Below, piece after piece: positions 52,104 through 52,900 of a stretch of DNA of 52,900 nt. How positions within the stretch are numbered: the stretch's first letter is position 1; every line of letters begins with the position of its first letter. The position numbers were made by a program, and so were the translations under genes. The DNA is taken from contig CAADGB010000409.1 of assembly GCA_900696455.1 (NCBI GenBank), forward strand, positions 1-52,900, written 5' to 3'. Below the pieces are notes generated by a model, which worked only from the letters and a program-made list of their open reading frames with translations, ran no database searches and was not told the origin of the DNA. Origin of the DNA: an uncultured delta proteobacterium (GTDB taxonomy: Bacteria; Myxococcota_A; Polyangia; Haliangiales; Haliangiaceae).

Positions 52104-52109
52104 TACTGC
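52104..52109 (+). promoter_or_regulatory. -10-like TACTGC in a 35-bp divergent gap
   Basis: TACTGC is 5 nt before the ATG at 52115. Only 35 bp separate this start from the divergent VCBS gene start at 52079, so the promoters must overlap. Confidence 0.35.
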
Positions 52110-52114
52110 GCGCA

Positions 52115-52900
52115 ATGACAAAGGCGAGCCCTGTCGACGGTGCGGCGCTCCTGCGCTGGGTCGAGCTCGAGCTGCCCGAGCCGCCGTGGGCCGAGCGCGA
52201 GCCCTTCCTCGGCTTCGTCTACCTCGACGCCGAGGCCGGGCTGTCGGCGCGCGGCGGGCGGGCCAGCGATGCGGACGTCGTCGAGCGCCCGTCCTTGACC
52301 GTGCGGCTCCCCATCGGCGTCCCCGGCCGGGTCCTGCCCGACGACGAGGCGCGGACCCGGGGCCTGCCGGCGGCGCCGGCGTGGCTCGCCGCCTACGGAC
52401 CGCAGCCCCCGGTCGACGGCCCCTGGCGCCGCGACCCCGCCTTGCGCGGCCGCTTCCACCCCCGGTTCCCCGACGATCTGCAGGTCCTGGTGCACGACGG
52501 CGAGCCCCGCCGCACCGGCAAGCGCACCGAGGTGTGCTGGGTGCGGGTCGGGGCCGACCTCGGCCCGGCGCCGGCGGGCGGCGGCCGGCTCCTCGCCGGC
52601 GTGCTGCTCAACCAGCCCCACGCCCGCACCACGATCCACGCCGGCGACGCGCTCCGCTTCCTGAGCGCGCCCGGCGGCGCCCACCCGCTCCTGGTCACGG
52701 ACGCCTACCTGGCCGAGCGCGCGGCGTGGGAGCTCGAGCCGTGCCCGAGCTGCGGCCTGGCCGAGGCCCTCGATCCGCCGTCGGTGATGGCGCGCACGCG
52801 CTTCCCCGACCTCGACGCCGACGCCCTGCCGGTCATGTTCACCGCCCACTGCGCGGCGTGCGGGCCGCCGCACGCCCAGGTGATCAAGCGGCGGACGTGA
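52115..52900 (+). CDS. Hypothetical protein with C-terminal CxxC pairs
   Basis: 261 residues; complete, with TGA as the last three bases of the window. No signal peptide or TM. The N-terminal 200 residues have ordered segments (WVELELPEPPWAEREPFLGF, RTEVCWVRVGADLG, GVLLNQPHARTTIHAGDALR) without a family I recognise. Near the C terminus are CPSCGLAEAL and HCAACGPPH, a CxxC...CxxC pair typical of a zinc ribbon, though with about 48 residues between the pairs. A segment of the form LLNQPHAR is repeated nowhere else. Function unknown. Confidence 0.75.
   Translation: MTKASPVDGAALLRWVELELPEPPWAEREPFLGFVYLDAEAGLSARGGRASDADVVERPSLTVRLPIGVPGRVLPDDEARTRGLPAAPAWLAAYGPQPPVDGPWRRDPALRGRFHPRFPDDLQVLVHDGEPRRTGKRTEVCWVRVGADLGPAPAGGGRLLAGVLLNQPHARTTIHAGDALRFLSAPGGAHPLLVTDAYLAERAAWELEPCPSCGLAEALDPPSVMARTRFPDLDADALPVMFTAHCAACGPPHAQVIKRRT

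Overview
The window is 52.9 kb of very GC-rich DNA (by eye above 70% G+C) packed with genes. The family content points to a large-genome Myxococcota bacterium, probably of the Haliangium/Kofleriaceae type. Supporting this are two Ser/Thr kinases of the single-TM type, a GAFTGA-type sigma-54 activator, many lipoproteins with large Gly/Ala/Pro-rich linkers, VCBS/FG-GAP secreted proteins, and DUF4157 proteins of the kind linked to extracellular contractile injection systems (eCIS). The taxonomic placement is inference. No 16S rRNA, IS element, prophage, CRISPR array or plasmid gene is visible.

Layout: a tRNA-Asn (GTT) opens the window on the minus strand. At 0.4-7.1 kb there is an anchored strictosidine synthase/SMP-30-like protein, a large DUF4157-OmpA protein, two unknown proteins, a short paralogue carrying only the leader of the DUF4157 protein, and a DUF1508-repeat lipoprotein behind an unusually AT-rich regulatory stretch. 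At 7.1-10.1 kb a sigma-54 activator diverges from argG. At 10.2-16.6 kb lies a five-gene minus-strand operon of one lipoprotein and four related exported proteins, three of them clearly ending in outer-membrane beta-barrels. At 16.8-20.6 kb there is a clpS-clpA operon that continues into an unannotated 34-residue membrane peptide and an AlkB-like dioxygenase. At 20.6-27.2 kb come an M20 peptidase and SDR pair, an exported protein diverging by only 27 bp from a Ser/Thr kinase, and a TetR regulator with a lipoprotein.

At 27.3-34.0 kb is a tightly coupled six-gene minus-strand operon of uncharacterised membrane proteins. It includes a KOW/barrel-sandwich protein, a PEGA-like membrane protein, a membrane protein containing a DNA-binding helix-hairpin-helix, and a LolC/E-FtsX permease. 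Its junctions are 4-5 nt stop/start overlaps except the last. At 34.1-38.3 kb are a FAD amine oxidoreductase, a second DUF4157 protein with peptidoglycan-binding and CHAP-like hydrolase domains, and an MDR oxidoreductase. At 38.4-46.1 kb are a lipoprotein, a kinase fused to a formylglycine-generating-enzyme-like domain, a Sel1-repeat protein, a GlmL/MutL-like ATPase, SelO and a small AAA ATPase. The last part holds an enoyl-CoA hydratase operon, a beta-barrel protein, a YkgJ-type Cys-cluster protein, a VCBS-repeat lipoprotein and a zinc-ribbon-like unknown.

Two patterns run through the window. First, many genes that start a transcription unit have a TANNNT-like hexamer only 5-10 nt before the start codon, which suggests leaderless transcripts are common, whereas genes inside operons use GGAG/GAGG ribosome sites and GTGA/ATGA/TGATG overlaps. 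Second, the best candidates for new biology are the eCIS-cargo-like leader family (14 identical residues in two otherwise different proteins), the six-gene membrane operon, the five-gene barrel operon, and the small membrane peptide coupled between ClpA and AlkB.
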